From Zygnema cylindricum (Eukaryota; Streptophyta; Zygnematophyceae; Zygnematales; Zygnemataceae), in assembly GCA_037447655.1 (NCBI GenBank), contig JBBHKE010002087.1, positions 171,226 through 235,225 of the forward strand: a stretch of 64,000 bases of DNA, read 5' to 3'. The translations under genes and the position numbers were made by a program. A model generated the notes under the pieces. That model saw only the letters and a list, made by a program, of their open reading frames with translations. It was not told the origin of the DNA and ran no database searches. Shown here one piece after another: positions 1 through 10,327 of this stretch. Position 1 is the first letter of the stretch. The number at the start of each line of letters is the position of its first letter.

Positions 1-66
1 TTGGGCACACCACTTTCTATATTTACGTGAGCTCCACGGTGAGAGCACATGTTGGATTTTAACTTA

Positions 67-890
67 GGGTAAAGTTCCATCAGTCGTTTCTGTAATTGTA
101 CGGCCAACTCTACGGGGCGGGTTGATTGAGTCGATGTTCCATCACGAAGAGCCTGTAATCCACGTGTTCTAATTGACTGGCACCACGTAAGCTACGATTC
201 GATATTGAATATCCTTAAGATTATTAGCACCGACAAATATTACATCAAATCTTCACTTGCGTACCATGTACTTGTGTACGAAATCACCCTACGACAGAAG
301 GTTGTTATACTTTTTGCAGACGCCAGTCTTTTACGCCAACTCATTTTTTGGGGTTCATGTTTTATAACATAACGAAAGTCTTTTGACATAAATAGGTTGA
401 CAAACAAAGGGTACCGTAAATAGAGTGACGAGGGAGAGTTACGAAATTACATTTTTATTTTCGGTTGTATTTTCGAAAGCGCGTGTCATGTGCTAATTTT
501 GTCAATTTTCGTTGGCTGTCCATCGTGACACGCAGCTTAATCGTCCAGCATGTCGCGATTAATTTTTTTCTGTAGCTGCCAACCCACCTCTTTGAGGTAC
601 GTTGACAGCTACAAAGAAAAATGAAGCGATTGCCTCGCGGATGAATACCCGACGGTCTGTATTACCTCCTAGACCTTCGGACAGTATTGGCAAGATTCTT
701 TGTAATGTTTTTTCAGGTATAAAGACAAAATAAGCGGTACGGTTTGGTACAGATAGTCGTGGATTTCAGTAAACTACTCCACTTTTCGACTTATGGAACT
801 TGACCCTTACCTACAAAATTGAAAATTAATCGTCAAGCGTTACATTGAACTTAGACGTAAATTGAAACGAAAACTCCCAAAACTGAAGTA
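67..890. other. Partial Harbinger-like end and unassigned AT-rich sequence
   Basis: At 67 a PIF/Harbinger-like terminus starts (GGGTAAAGTTCCATCAG, preceded by TTA). It resembles the reverse complement of the right end of the element at 19949-21262. I cannot find its partner terminus, so it is either truncated or its other end has decayed. No coding potential is recognised. Confidence 0.4.
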
Positions 891-1411
891 CACCGCCAGT
901 CGTAATTAGCATTACGTATGCTAATTTTGTCACCCCAAATTTTGACTTTATCACCCTAAATAGAGTACACAATTATAAATTATACTTTACATTATTTAAG
1001 GTACTTTTTAAATCAGTGTGGACAACTTTAATATAGAGTCGTTTTAAATAGTGTGGCATACGTTCGGTGTCTAACCGTGCAAAATTGTACTTTATTAACT
1101 AAAAAAGTACAAAAAAATATTTAATACATGTCGTTATTATGTAACTGCGCTTTCACAAACCGCGTAGTGCAAACGTCATAATGACGTGAAACTGTACTTT
1201 CTGTTAGATTTTGTACGTGTACTTAATTTACAGTAGTGATATTCAACGCGGATAATTATTACGGTAAGAAACCCAAATTATAGTTATTGATAAATTAGAG
1301 TTTTTTTTTTTTTAAAAGAGTTTATTACCGAAATTAGAGTTAATAACGCTAATTATGTTTTTTCATTTGTTTACACTAATTATTTCTTTACTCTAATTAC
1401 GATTCGCGGTG
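891..1411. mobile_element. MITE with TA duplication (CACCGC family)
   Basis: The left end is CACCGCCAGTCGTAATTAG and the right end CTAATTACGATTCGCGGTG. These are inverted copies, flanked by TA at 889-890 and 1412-1413. The same termini recur at 1508, 4218, 20494, 22399, 23304 and 62241. A TA duplication and a short non-coding interior fit a Tc1/mariner-type non-autonomous element; the superfamily call is inference. Confidence 0.7.
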
Positions 1412-1507
1412 TACTATAAGTCTTGTACGGAAATATTAAAATGCACGAAACGAAAAAAAATTGTACGTTTATTAAAACGCACGAAACGAAATAAACTTTG
1501 TTCACTA

Positions 1508-1965
1508 CACCGCGAATCGTAATTAGAGTAATGAAAAAATTAGAGTACAAAAACTAAAAAAAAAAATATAGTAATGAACGCTAATTTATGTGATAGAGTT
1601 GTTTCAACTATGAAGTTTACTCTAATTTATTTAAGTACTCTAATCTGGCACGCTAATATCCTCTACTGTAAATAAGGTATTCCTACAAAATTTGCCAAAA
1701 CGTACAGTTTATCGTCACTATGACGTTTGCAATACGCGGTTTGTTAAAACGCAGTTACATGATAACGGCATGTATTAAATCATTATTTGTATTTTTGTAC
1801 TTATTAAAGTACAATTTTGCACGGTCGGAGGTCATCCGTTCTCCACACTATTTAAAACGAACCTATATTAGAATAAAAAACGCTAATTAATCTTTACCTT
1901 GAATAGAATAATGAAAACAATAGAATCATTTACTTTATTTCATGTGATGTACTTTATTCGCGGTG
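1508..1965. mobile_element. MITE with TA duplication (CACCGC family)
   Basis: It starts CACCGCGAATCGTAATTAG at 1508 and ends TTATTCGCGGTG at 1965, with TA on both sides (1506-1507 and 1966-1967). The interior is rich in the motif ATTAGAGTA and its complement. It has no open frame of note. The flanking sequences (CGAAACGAAAT left, ATTTCGTTTCG right) are themselves inverted copies, belonging to the surrounding long-TIR element. Confidence 0.65.
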
Positions 1966-2109
1966 TACTGTAACGAAATAACCTTATAGTGTACGAAGTT
2001 TATTTCGTTTCGTGCGTTTTAATATTTCCGTACAAGACTCATAGTACGTTTCAATTTGCGTCTAAGTTCAATGTAACGCTTGACGATTAAATTTCAATTT
2101 TGCTGCTAA

Positions 2110-2848
2110 GGGTAACATTCCATTAGACGAAAAGTGGGGTTCGTTACTGGACGCCGTACGTATTCGTACAGCACCGTACATATCCGTACCATCAATTTTT
2201 TTTTGGTCAGACGAAACATCGTTACTGGAAAGCTGTCGGGAAGCTCCAATGATGTAGGCGTGATTTCTGACCGTTGGATGTTTCACTATTTTAGATCCGC
2301 GAAGCAATCGGGCACATCATGTAGTGGGCCCCAACTCTCCTCGCGAGGAGAGTTGGGGCCCACGAGATGATTGCCATTGGTACAAGTCAAAAATCAAATA
2401 CATATCTACTTTGAACAAGCGATCACAGGCGTGCACGTGGTACAGGCCATGTGCCGCCTGCCACGCTGAATGCATGTCAGGTTGAAAATATCCTCGCACG
2501 CTCCGTCTGACATCCACCGACATTCAAGGTTTTGCCGCGACCTTCAAAGTTTGCCTCGTCCTTTTGCCATTCCGTTTCTAAATTTCAATTTCTATTTTCA
2601 AAATCAAAATCTGGCCGAAAACTTTATGTACAAATCATTAACTACCTCCGGTCGTACAGATATTTCGTACAGATATCCCGTTTGTAGATTTTTTTAAGAT
2701 TTTTAGAATCTAGACTGTAACCTATGTGGCGCCAATCATAATTGAGGAATGTTTGTTACTGGCCTGACATAATGGAGCGGACTTCTAGTAAACGCTGTCA
2801 GTAGACTTGTCCGTACATTTACTGGGACCGCATAATGGAATGTTACCC
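2110..2848. mobile_element. PIF/Harbinger-like MITE
   Basis: Termini are GGGTAACATTCCATTA and TAATGGAATGTTACCC, perfect inverted repeats flanked by TAA at 2107-2109 and 2849-2851. The 3-bp TWA/TTA/TAA duplication and GGG...CCC ends fit PIF/Harbinger. Removing it rejoins GCTGCTAAG with TTAAAATCC, matching the uninterrupted order GCGGCTAAG-TCAAATG near 60632-60646. The interior contains a strong palindrome at 2324-2363. Short frames inside are not credible proteins. Confidence 0.75.
2324..2363. repeat. 40-bp perfect palindrome
   Basis: The left arm is GTGGGCCCCAACTCTCCTCG and the right arm is its exact reverse complement. Beyond three unpaired bases on each side the pairing resumes with ATCAT and ATGAT, giving a 56-bp near-palindrome. 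It is GC-rich in an AT-rich MITE and would form a stable cruciform or RNA hairpin. Confidence 0.9.
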
Positions 2849-2966
2849 TAAGTTAAAATCCAACATGTGCTCTCAGCGTGGAGCTCACTTTAAAGACAGA
2901 AAGTGACTGTGCGCATCACTTTTATTTACATGTGGTTGCCGCAGTTTTGTTACTGTAAACCTTGGC

Positions 2967-3086
2967 CGGCCGTGTGAATTGCTGATTTTATTACGACGGT
3001 CGACGTCGGCCGTGTGAATTGCTGACTTTATTACGACGGTCGACGTCGGCCGTGTGAATTGCTGATTTTATTATGACGGTCGACGT
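2967..3086. repeat. 40-bp tandem repeat, three copies
   Basis: Three adjacent copies of a 40-bp unit beginning CGGCCGTGTGAATTGCTGA and ending GGTCGACGT, differing at a few bases. It lies in the right arm of the long-TIR element. The related arms at 60.7 and 62.1 kb contain only one copy, so the amplification is specific to this arm. Confidence 0.85.
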
Positions 3087-3274
3087 TCGCAAGCCCGGCG
3101 AAATTTTAATCGGTTGAAACAATATTTTGAAAGTCAAAGCTGTCCAACCGATTGACCGTCAAATTTTGACTCAACGGTACTTTCCTTGTACTAATGTGTA
3201 CTTCAATCGTACAATCTTTGAGAAAATGACGTGACTGTGCGCAACCAAAACAGTCACTGCCATGATCAATTCCC

Positions 3275-4217
3275 TTCAATCATTCCGCATCATCCGTATC
3301 GGTAACTCGAAATAGTGGTGAATCACCTGAATTGTCAGACACTTGGAAAGATTTGAAGGTCGAGCATCGCTATATCCGCCAATAAATTAGATTCGGTCAA
3401 ATCCGTGTACCTTTGGGCGCAAAACGTATCGCCACGCCTTACGATTTTCAACTGTTGTGGCGGATGGAATCAAAGTGGATCCGCCTAGACCTGAAGATTG
3501 GGAATAGATGCGGACAGAAAATGATTTCTGCAGTCAATAACATTCACACTAGTACCAGACAAATCTATGTAGGTTACGACGCCATATTTACGCCACGTAT
3601 CGAGAAGTACCTACTACAGCTGGCCACCATTGACCTTAATGGCTGTGAAATTTGTTCCTCCTATCGTAAATGGACGTTAAGTCGTTAACCTTTACGGATA
3701 TTAATGGAGCATTAACATGAAATTTTTGCCGACCGCTAGAATTCCTAAGTCAAAGGCAAATTTCCCACGAGGAACATGTTTCAAAATGTGAAGCTGTCTG
3801 GACAGTAAAAGTTAACGACAAAAGCTGAGCGTTTTTTTTTTAAGCTAACGTATACGACAGCGTAACGCGTTGAAATACGTCGCCTATAATTTTATGGGTC
3901 GTCACAAAATCATTGAGGGGGACTGGCCCACGCCACGCCCCCTGTTGGCCGTCGCATAGGATTTCACAACTAGTAATGATTCGGACAGGGATTATCAAAA
4001 CGATTTTGTCCCCGGGAAATCTTATTTTTGTCCGCAGTATTTCTCTAGAGATTTTTTAGCCATTCATCATGCGATCGGTGAAGTATATTTACATGCTACA
4101 TCAGAATCATATCTACGTGATACGTCGGTGATGCATATCTATTGTTGCAAGTCGTGCAAGATACGGAGACACGCCTTCGGAACGCCTCCGAGGGCCAAAA
4201 AGTTGCAATATTCAGTA
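3275..4217. other. Unassigned stretch, no gene recognised
   Basis: A 91-codon frame at 3413-3688 (+) has no recognisable motif and no support from codon pattern or splice signals. The rest is AT-rich with no clear terminus. It may be old transposon sequence. Confidence 0.3.
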
Positions 4218-5747
4218 CACCGCGAATCGTAATTAGAGTAAAGAAAAAATTAGAGTAAAAAAAGTAAAAAAAATAATTAGATTTCTCTACTCTAATTTGT
4301 GTGATATAACTTTTTCAAAACGGAATTTTACTCTAATTTATCAATAACTCTAATTTGGGCGTAAATTGGGCGCTGAATATATCCACTGTAAATTATGTAC
4401 AAGTACAAAATCTGACAAAACCTACAGTTTCACGTCATTGTGACGTTTGCATTACGCGGTTTGTTAAAACGCAGATACATGAAAACGGCATGTACTAAAT
4501 AATTATTTGTACTTTTTTACTGAATAAAGTACAATTTTGCACAGTCAGACACCGACCGTACGCCACATTATTTAAAACACCACTGTATTAGGGCACTTTC
4601 CCATGTAACCGAAACTTTAATCTTGTAACTTTGTTTCTAGCGAAGATTCTCCGTACAACTTTCATAGCATTTCGATGTAAGCGCAAATAACTTGTTACTT
4701 CAAAAAGTGACAAGCGTAGACATGTACGAACATGTGACAAATAAACGGTACACAAAATGTTGCGAAACTTCTACTCGACTTCAATTTCAGACGTCCACCC
4801 GCACGCTAAACATTTTATATCACTTGTCAATGTCTGTACGCCACATTGTCCACGTGGAGGCATTGCAGATATTTAGGGTTTGTGACATTATGATGTCACG
4901 CACGTCACACTCAACTATGATAGCACCGACGTCACATATTCTAAACTTTCCGCCATGGTTTTCCGATTGTATATATTTTTTATCTTTTCTCACTCTAATT
5001 GCCACCAAAATACGCCCAAAGATAGTGAAAAGAAATCGTTTTCATAGATCTTTCATTTTATACCATTATTGACGTTTTTTCGCTGCAAGAATTGTGAGAT
5101 AGACGTGGTAGTGGGAGAGGGAGAGAGAGAGGGGCGCTTTCACGGACTTCACTTTTGCGAAATGGCGTTCGTTGCTCGAGAACCCTCCACGGCCCTTATA
5201 CGGAAAATATCGCACGGAAAGAAGTCACGCACAGGTTGGAAACGTGCATTGGGTTTTTCTTTTTGTACTTCGCGCACCAAAATTGTCAAAAACTTATGCA
5301 CGTGCGACACCATCTCCCTATTCGCTCACCTCATGGAACTAAACTTAAAATCACCTCACGAGGTGATTTTATATATAAAGTTTGAAGCTAAGCTTAAAGG
5401 ACGCGAAAGTGGCTCCAAACGCGCTAGACGACAAACTGCATCGCGCTAAACGACAAATCGCGGTACATATAAAGTTTCAAAGTAACGCAACTTGTACGGT
5501 GGTAGTTTCAATTTTTTGGTACGGCTACAGATTTTCTCGTTTTTTTCCAAGTTATATAGGAAAACGACATAAAATAACTGTAACTTTAGCACATAGGAAA
5601 GTTCCCTTAGAGTTATCAACGCTCATTCAAAAGGTACCTTAAATAACGTAAAGAATAATTTAGAATAATGTACCCTATTTATAGTGACAGAGTCAAAATT
5701 TGGGGTGACGGAATTAGCGTACATAACTCGAATTACGATTCGCGGTG
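4218..5747. mobile_element. CACCGC-family MITE interrupted by a Harbinger-like MITE
   Basis: The outer element starts CACCGCGAATCGTAATTAG at 4218 and ends ATTACGATTCGCGGTG at 5747, with TA on both sides (4216-4217, 5748-5749). Its middle is interrupted at 4591-5606. Removing the insert leaves about 510 bp, close to the intact 501-bp copy at 22399-22899. Confidence 0.7.
4591..5606. mobile_element. PIF/Harbinger-like MITE (GGGCACTTTCCCATG subfamily)
   Basis: The left end GGGCACTTTCCCATGTAAC and right end CATAGGAAAGTTCCC are imperfect inverted repeats flanked by TTA (4588-4590, 5607-5609). At its centre, near 5349, is the palindrome-like core AAAATCACCTCACGAGGTGA. Related copies are at 13389 and 45968. 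Open frames of up to 126 codons inside are not conserved between copies. Confidence 0.7.
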
Positions 5748-6097
5748 TACTATACAGGTCCGGTGAAGGACAATATTGTACGGTTATGTACTATAATGTA
5801 CCGCATTGTGTGATTTTTTATTTAGGGCTTCCAAAGACTGCTGCTTCGGATTTGGAACCGTCGACTGGATGCTAAGTGAATTTGAGCCGTTGATGTTTCT
5901 TGATTTCGGTTCGATCTCTTCTGAAGGATTCTGGTAACTACGAGAATTAGGCGTTGATTTGGTACGATGATTGTGAGCCGTTCGTTATTCTTTTTCTTAA
6001 TTATGTTTATTTTTTCCTTTTTGGGTTTGCCAAGTAGCGCGTGTGACGTCGCCAGACGAAATTGTCTGACATGCGGTGTGAGTCGAAGTGATAGAAG
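5748..6097. other. Unassigned interval
   Basis: No gene recognised. The interval is flanked by MITEs on both sides. The last eight bases, GATAGAAG at 6090-6097, are one copy of the target duplication of the next element. Confidence 0.3.
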
Positions 6098-7257
6098 CAT
6101 AGTTAAAAAGTAGGTGAAAGTACACACATACAATATGCGTATTGTACGCAAAAAAAACAATATAACTTTATGACCCATATTGTATTGGCCGCAAAATGAA
6201 ATTGAATAGAAACAGGGTTGAGTTGCACGTCGATTGATAGAGAATTAAACATCATGTCTAACTTTGAAAAAAAAAATGGACCAAAAAATATTTTTATGTG
6301 AGTTTTGAGCGACATTTTATTTAAACCGTCAAATTCGGACGATCGGACAGTCGCTGATCAAAGTAGCGATCTAAGAAGATCACATGAAAAGCCTATAACA
6401 CAACTTACGATAGGACGATCGTCAGATTTGGACGATCGGACGGTCGTTGATCATAGTACTGACTGAAGACGATCACATGAAAAGCCCATAACACAAATTA
6501 CGACGAAAGCGCCGACAAAAGACCTACAATTAGTGTTGGGTATCGGGTAAATTCATATCGCGATAATTTCGATATTCGATATATTGAATGTCGATCGAGC
6601 AGACTCCTCCATATATCGTATCGAGACCAACATAAATCATCGCGATATATATCGCGATGCATAGTATTTTTTAAATTTAATATTTTATTTTTTAATATAA
6701 TATGTTATTTTAGCGAAAAAAACAAATTGTCTAATACGCCACGTACGACGTGAATTTTGTTCCGTGACTTAAAGTTAGACGCCGCAAAATGTAACCGACA
6801 AAAAAATACAAATTTTGTAATTCATATAATTACTTATTTGGGGTATGGTTACATGAGGAGGTCTTTGTAATAGTACGGACAGCAAAATTTATACATCGCG
6901 TATCTTCTGTAAACAAGTTTTTGCATACTTGTTTTTATTTGAGTGGTTCCATGTAAGTTGACGATAAAATCTCTAAAATCGTCAAAGATTTGAGAACCGA
7001 CCATTTTCGTATGGAAATCAGTACTTGCGTATTATGCACGTGTACCGCGTCAATGTACCTCAGAGATCTCCTTCACTCTGCTGACTTTCACGAAAAACCC
7101 GTATTTCTTTTCGACAAAAAATTGAAAGTCACCGTGTCCGAAGGCACGTGACTTTGGAGAACTGTGATTTTTTTTTTAAATGCTTCAATATATCGACGAT
7201 ACAGGATATTGGCGATATATTGGCGATATATTGCGATATTTTGATTTTCGATATATT

Positions 7258-8328
7258 TGTTAAATTTGTGTATTTTCTAGGTCTGAATTTATTCTGTGTG
7301 TTTGTCATATGGTCTTGTCTAAGTCATCCATACTTGTCGTAGTCACTGGAAGACAGAGATAGCCATGGCTGCCCCCATAGTCAAAAAAGAAGAAACAGGC
7401 AAAATCAGGCAGGAAAACTGATAGTTGGCCAATATGCTGCTCTAAACCGGATTTGATCCTGGGTCTATGGTTTGCTGTGTAGACGTGAGCCTTATCCAAT
7501 AAGGCGTTACCGAAACGATACACGTGACGGGTTTCAAAGATATATAAACATTAACGCAACAGCTACTTAATAGCAGACTAACCAAAAGGAGCAATTCATG
7601 CATGTACGCGAATCTGAACCATGTAAAATATGTTTTGATCGGACGGCCGGCATTATAGCCGCCACGCGAAGTGAGCTTTTGGCGGCATACGGAGATAGCG
7701 TCACGCGGTGCCACGTGGCGCCACATTATTTGATACCGGAGAAGATGGGAGGAGGAACCATGGCTTCCGATTTGACAGGTGTCACCTTGTAGACCTTGTC
7801 GTACAATGGACGTACAATAAGTACATCGCCCATTGTACCTTCTTGTACTTTATAGTGTTCCTATTGGACTAGGGTTTAGTAGTAGGTAGTCGTGAGTAGG
7901 CAAACCAAGACTTAGTAATATTTAGGTACCTCTCTCTCTAAGAGAGCTTGTAACTATAAAGGTCATCTTTGACCAGCCATAACTTAATGCTCGGGTGAGC
8001 AAATTCAGTGATTCTTTTTGCAGCGGACTCAGGGGAGTCCAATCTACACAAGGGTGTAGTCGGTCAGAGTCTTTGCGTGCCAGGGTGGCACTTATTCAGT
8101 GGGAAAGTCAAATTGGGGAATATTGTCCAAAACACATATTCAAGCTTTGCATTTTGTGGTGGAACGAGCACACAGAAGGTCTTCTCTTCACAGGGGTGAA
8201 GGTATATTGGGGTTTTTATTGTCAAGGGATCATTTTTTTGGGTTTATATCAACTTGGAGTCGGCACTATCTAGATTAGCTTCTTTTGGATCTGCGAATTC
8301 TGTGGGCAATGGAGCCCATAGAATTTCA
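7258..8328 (+). repeat. 5' long terminal repeat of the gag-only copia-type element
   Basis: It begins TGTTAAATTTGTG and ends GAATTTCA. It differs from the 3' LTR by one indel and about three substitutions over 1,071 bp, so insertion was recent. A TATA-like TATATAAA sits at 7541. The minus strand of 7440-7520 has a tRNA-like arrangement (listed separately). Short frames in the LTR are exact duplicates in both LTRs and are not treated as genes. Confidence 0.95.
7440..7520 (-). promoter_or_regulatory. tRNA-like block with A-box and B-box resemblance, antisense in the LTR
   Basis: Read on the minus strand there is GCCTTATTGGATAAGGC, a D-arm-like stem-loop close to a pol III A box. It is followed by GTCTA...TAGAC, a five-pair stem with an oversized loop, and then by GGATCAAATCC, which matches the B box/T-loop consensus at 9 of 11 positions. 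It repeats identically in the 3' LTR at about 10510-10590. Related versions are in the solo LTRs, where the T-arm can be perfect (CCAGGATCAAATCCTGG near 26250). It is not a functional tRNA: acceptor stem and anticodon loop are abnormal. Confidence 0.5.
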
Positions 8329-8329
8329 A

Positions 8330-8344
8330 GTTATGGGCCCACCA
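8330..8344 (+). promoter_or_regulatory. Primer-binding site for a half initiator-tRNA-Met
   Basis: GTTATGGGCCCACCA begins two bases after the LTR end. It is complementary to TGGTGGGCCCATAAC, the anticodon-arm region of plant-type initiator tRNA-Met as I remember it, not to the tRNA 3' end. Drosophila copia is the known precedent for priming by such an internally cleaved tRNA. The complement of the anticodon, ATG, is inside the site at 8333. Confidence 0.8.
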
Positions 8345-10288
8345 TCTAGGGTGCCTATGTTCGATGGAACAGACTTCACTTATTGGGAGTTTATTATGGA
8401 GGGATTGCTTTTCGAGAAGCACTTATGGGGAATTGTTTTGGGACAAGTGAGATGTCCGCCACCTGGCTTTGGAGGAGCTTACTGTGGAGAACCATCTGAG
8501 GCTGTCCAGAATATCAACCGGAGTTCAAATGCAACGAAAGGTGAAGGGAAAAATATTGTGATGGAAGGGGGAAAAGGGGAGAAGGATAAAGGGACACTTA
8601 TGGTGAGGGGAGCTATGCTCTCCGCCACATCTTCACTTAGAGGGGTTATAAGTATAACTCAAGAAAATGATAGTAAAATTTGGGAGTATAAAAACACTAT
8701 AGCAAAACATCTTATACTTAGATATGTGTCTAAGTCCATAGCTATCACTCATTTAAGTCTTACCAAGTCTTCGGAAATATGGAAAACACTAAGGCAGATT
8801 TATAAGAGTGAGACTATTCAGAGGCAGCAGTTAGTATAACAGGAAATAGAGGCCTATGTTTATAAAGGCGGTAACATTATAGAGTTTTGCAATGATATTG
8901 CTGCGTTATATGTTGAGCTTGCTAGTGCGGGGTATGTAGAATCTGAGGAGAGAAAGATCAATACACTACTCATGAAACTCCCAGATGAGTACGAAAACAT
9001 CATTAATCGTATGCAGGCAATGGATGGCTCTTCATGGACTTGGAGCTTTACCATGGGGATAATTCTTGTGAGGGAAAGCACTTTGGAGCTTCGTAGGGGA
9101 AGTGAGAGGGTAACTGCATTTACAGCTGGTGGTGATTGGCGGAAGCGTGATGAGAGGAACGGCGATGACGAGCGGAAGCGTGATGAGAGGAAGAAAGACG
9201 AAGGCAAACCTTATCGGAACTTTGGTGGAAAGAGAGGGAGAGGAAAAGAAAGGGGAGCTTTGAAAAAGGGTGTTTGCTTCTTTTGTAGAGAACCGGGTCA
9301 CTATATAGAGGAGTGTCCTTGTTTGGAAGAACTTCGAAGTTGGAATGTGAAAGAGGAGGAAGAAGGGGAAGAGGAGAAAGAGGATGAAGAAATTTTGGAG
9401 CTTCTTCACATCGGTAAAATGGAGAAGAGAGAGAAGTACACAGAAATTACACGAAATCAACGATGTGCTTTTGGAGGTATAAGGGAAGTAAAGGGAAGGG
9501 AGGTACTTGAGGGAGTTAGAAATGATGAGGATGTCAAGGAGTGTAAAAAGTATAACTTAGAGATGAGAAAGTCAGATCTAGAATCTATAATTGAAAAAGG
9601 GAAAAGTAAAAATAATGAGGATAGTTTTATAGATATTTTGGAAACAGAAAACTGGTCGCAAAGGGAGACTTCAACGGATTCCGAGGAAAGGGGAGAAGTA
9701 AATCTAGAGGGGGTTTTAAAAGATAGGGGAGAAGAGGAATATTTAATGAAATGTTTAGGGAAGGAGAAATATTTATTGGGAATAAAAATAGAAAGTGATA
9801 GCGGAAAGAATTACTTGGGAGAGAGTGAGGAAAGTTCAAAAAATGGGATGAGTATCAAGGATAAAAATATGAGTACGGAAGACGTAGATCTTATGACGAA
9901 CTTAGCGGGGATACTTGTTTTTTCGAAAAATTTGGGGGGTAATGGACTTGACATCACTAATGGGAGTGATGCCATCTATAAAGGTGCGCCTGTAAAAGGG
10001 TTAGCATCGGGGTGTGTGTTGCAGATTGAGGATGTGGCTGGCTGTTTGAATTGCAAGAGGGAAATCGGATTTTGTGTGGATGGAAAAGTGATGAGGTGGA
10101 TAAAATCTTTGCTCGGATTTATAAAAAGTGAGATGCTAAATAAAATGTGTGATCAGCAAGATGGAATGTTAATTTCAGCTCATCTAATAGACCTTTTAAA
10201 ATATGAGGGTATATTCTTAAAGTTTAATTATAAGAAAAGAACGAAAAAAAAAAAAAGAAGGGATTTTGTTTTTGTTGTTTTTATTTAG
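8333..10288 (+). pseudogene. Copia-type Gag polyprotein with one in-frame stop and no Pol
   Basis: One reading frame runs from 8333 (possible starts at 8309, 8333 and 8357) to the stop at 10286, interrupted only by TAA at 8837-8839. The N-terminal part has the copia Gag pattern: FDGTDFTYWEFIMEGLL near residue 10, then helices around KIWEYKNTIAKHLILRYVS. After the stop come LLMKLPDEYENIINRMQ, a basic stretch, and a canonical CCHC zinc knuckle CFFCREPGHYIEEC at 9275-9316. The remaining 320 or so residues are Lys/Glu/Ser-rich and match no Pol domain I know. The stop is a single CAA-to-TAA-type lesion (QQLV-stop-QEIEAY), so the copy is probably defective unless read through. Confidence 0.8.
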
Positions 10289-10311
10289 TGGGAGTTGGCG
10301 CAATAGAAGAC

Positions 10312-10327
10312 TAAAAAATAAGGGGAG
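10312..10327 (+). promoter_or_regulatory. Polypurine tract of the LTR element
   Basis: AAAAAATAAGGGGAG directly abuts the 3' LTR start at 10328, the normal position for the plus-strand primer of an LTR retrotransposon. Confidence 0.8.

Larger units (their letters stand above)
1..3274. mobile_element. Mutator-like element with long terminal inverted repeats, left end cut by the window
   Basis: Bases 29-66 (starting GAGCTCCACGGTGAGAGC) are repeated in inverted orientation at about 2850-2893, and the right arm continues to an end like CAATTCCC near 3274. The right arm matches, base for base in many stretches, the arms of the two long-TIR elements at 60-62.8 kb, which end in GGGAATTGC. TIRs of several hundred bases with roughly 9-bp TSDs (seen in the 60-kb copies) suggest the Mutator superfamily. 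No transposase is visible. The interior is filled by later insertions at 891-1411, 1508-1965 and 2110-2848. The left terminus lies outside the window. Confidence 0.6.

Noticed and set aside
2967-3086. CRISPR array
   Set aside because: Three head-to-tail 40-bp copies without spacers in a eukaryotic transposon arm.
5069-5449. 126-codon frames in the 4.6-5.6 kb MITE
   Set aside because: Frames are not conserved in the related MITEs at 13.4 and 46.0 kb; overlapping frames of similar size occur by chance.
7440-7520. A genuine tRNA gene in the LTR
   Set aside because: The acceptor stem does not pair and the anticodon loop would be about 12 nt; it is tRNA-like only.
7442-7726. 94-codon minus-strand frame, duplicated exactly at 10512-10796
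   Set aside because: Identity is due to the two LTRs; it overlaps the tRNA-like block and is broken in the solo LTRs.
8837-8839. Reassignment of UAA to glutamine
   Set aside because: A single case explained by one CAA to TAA change; the host genes here do not need recoding, and several non-coding regions carry UAA at normal density.
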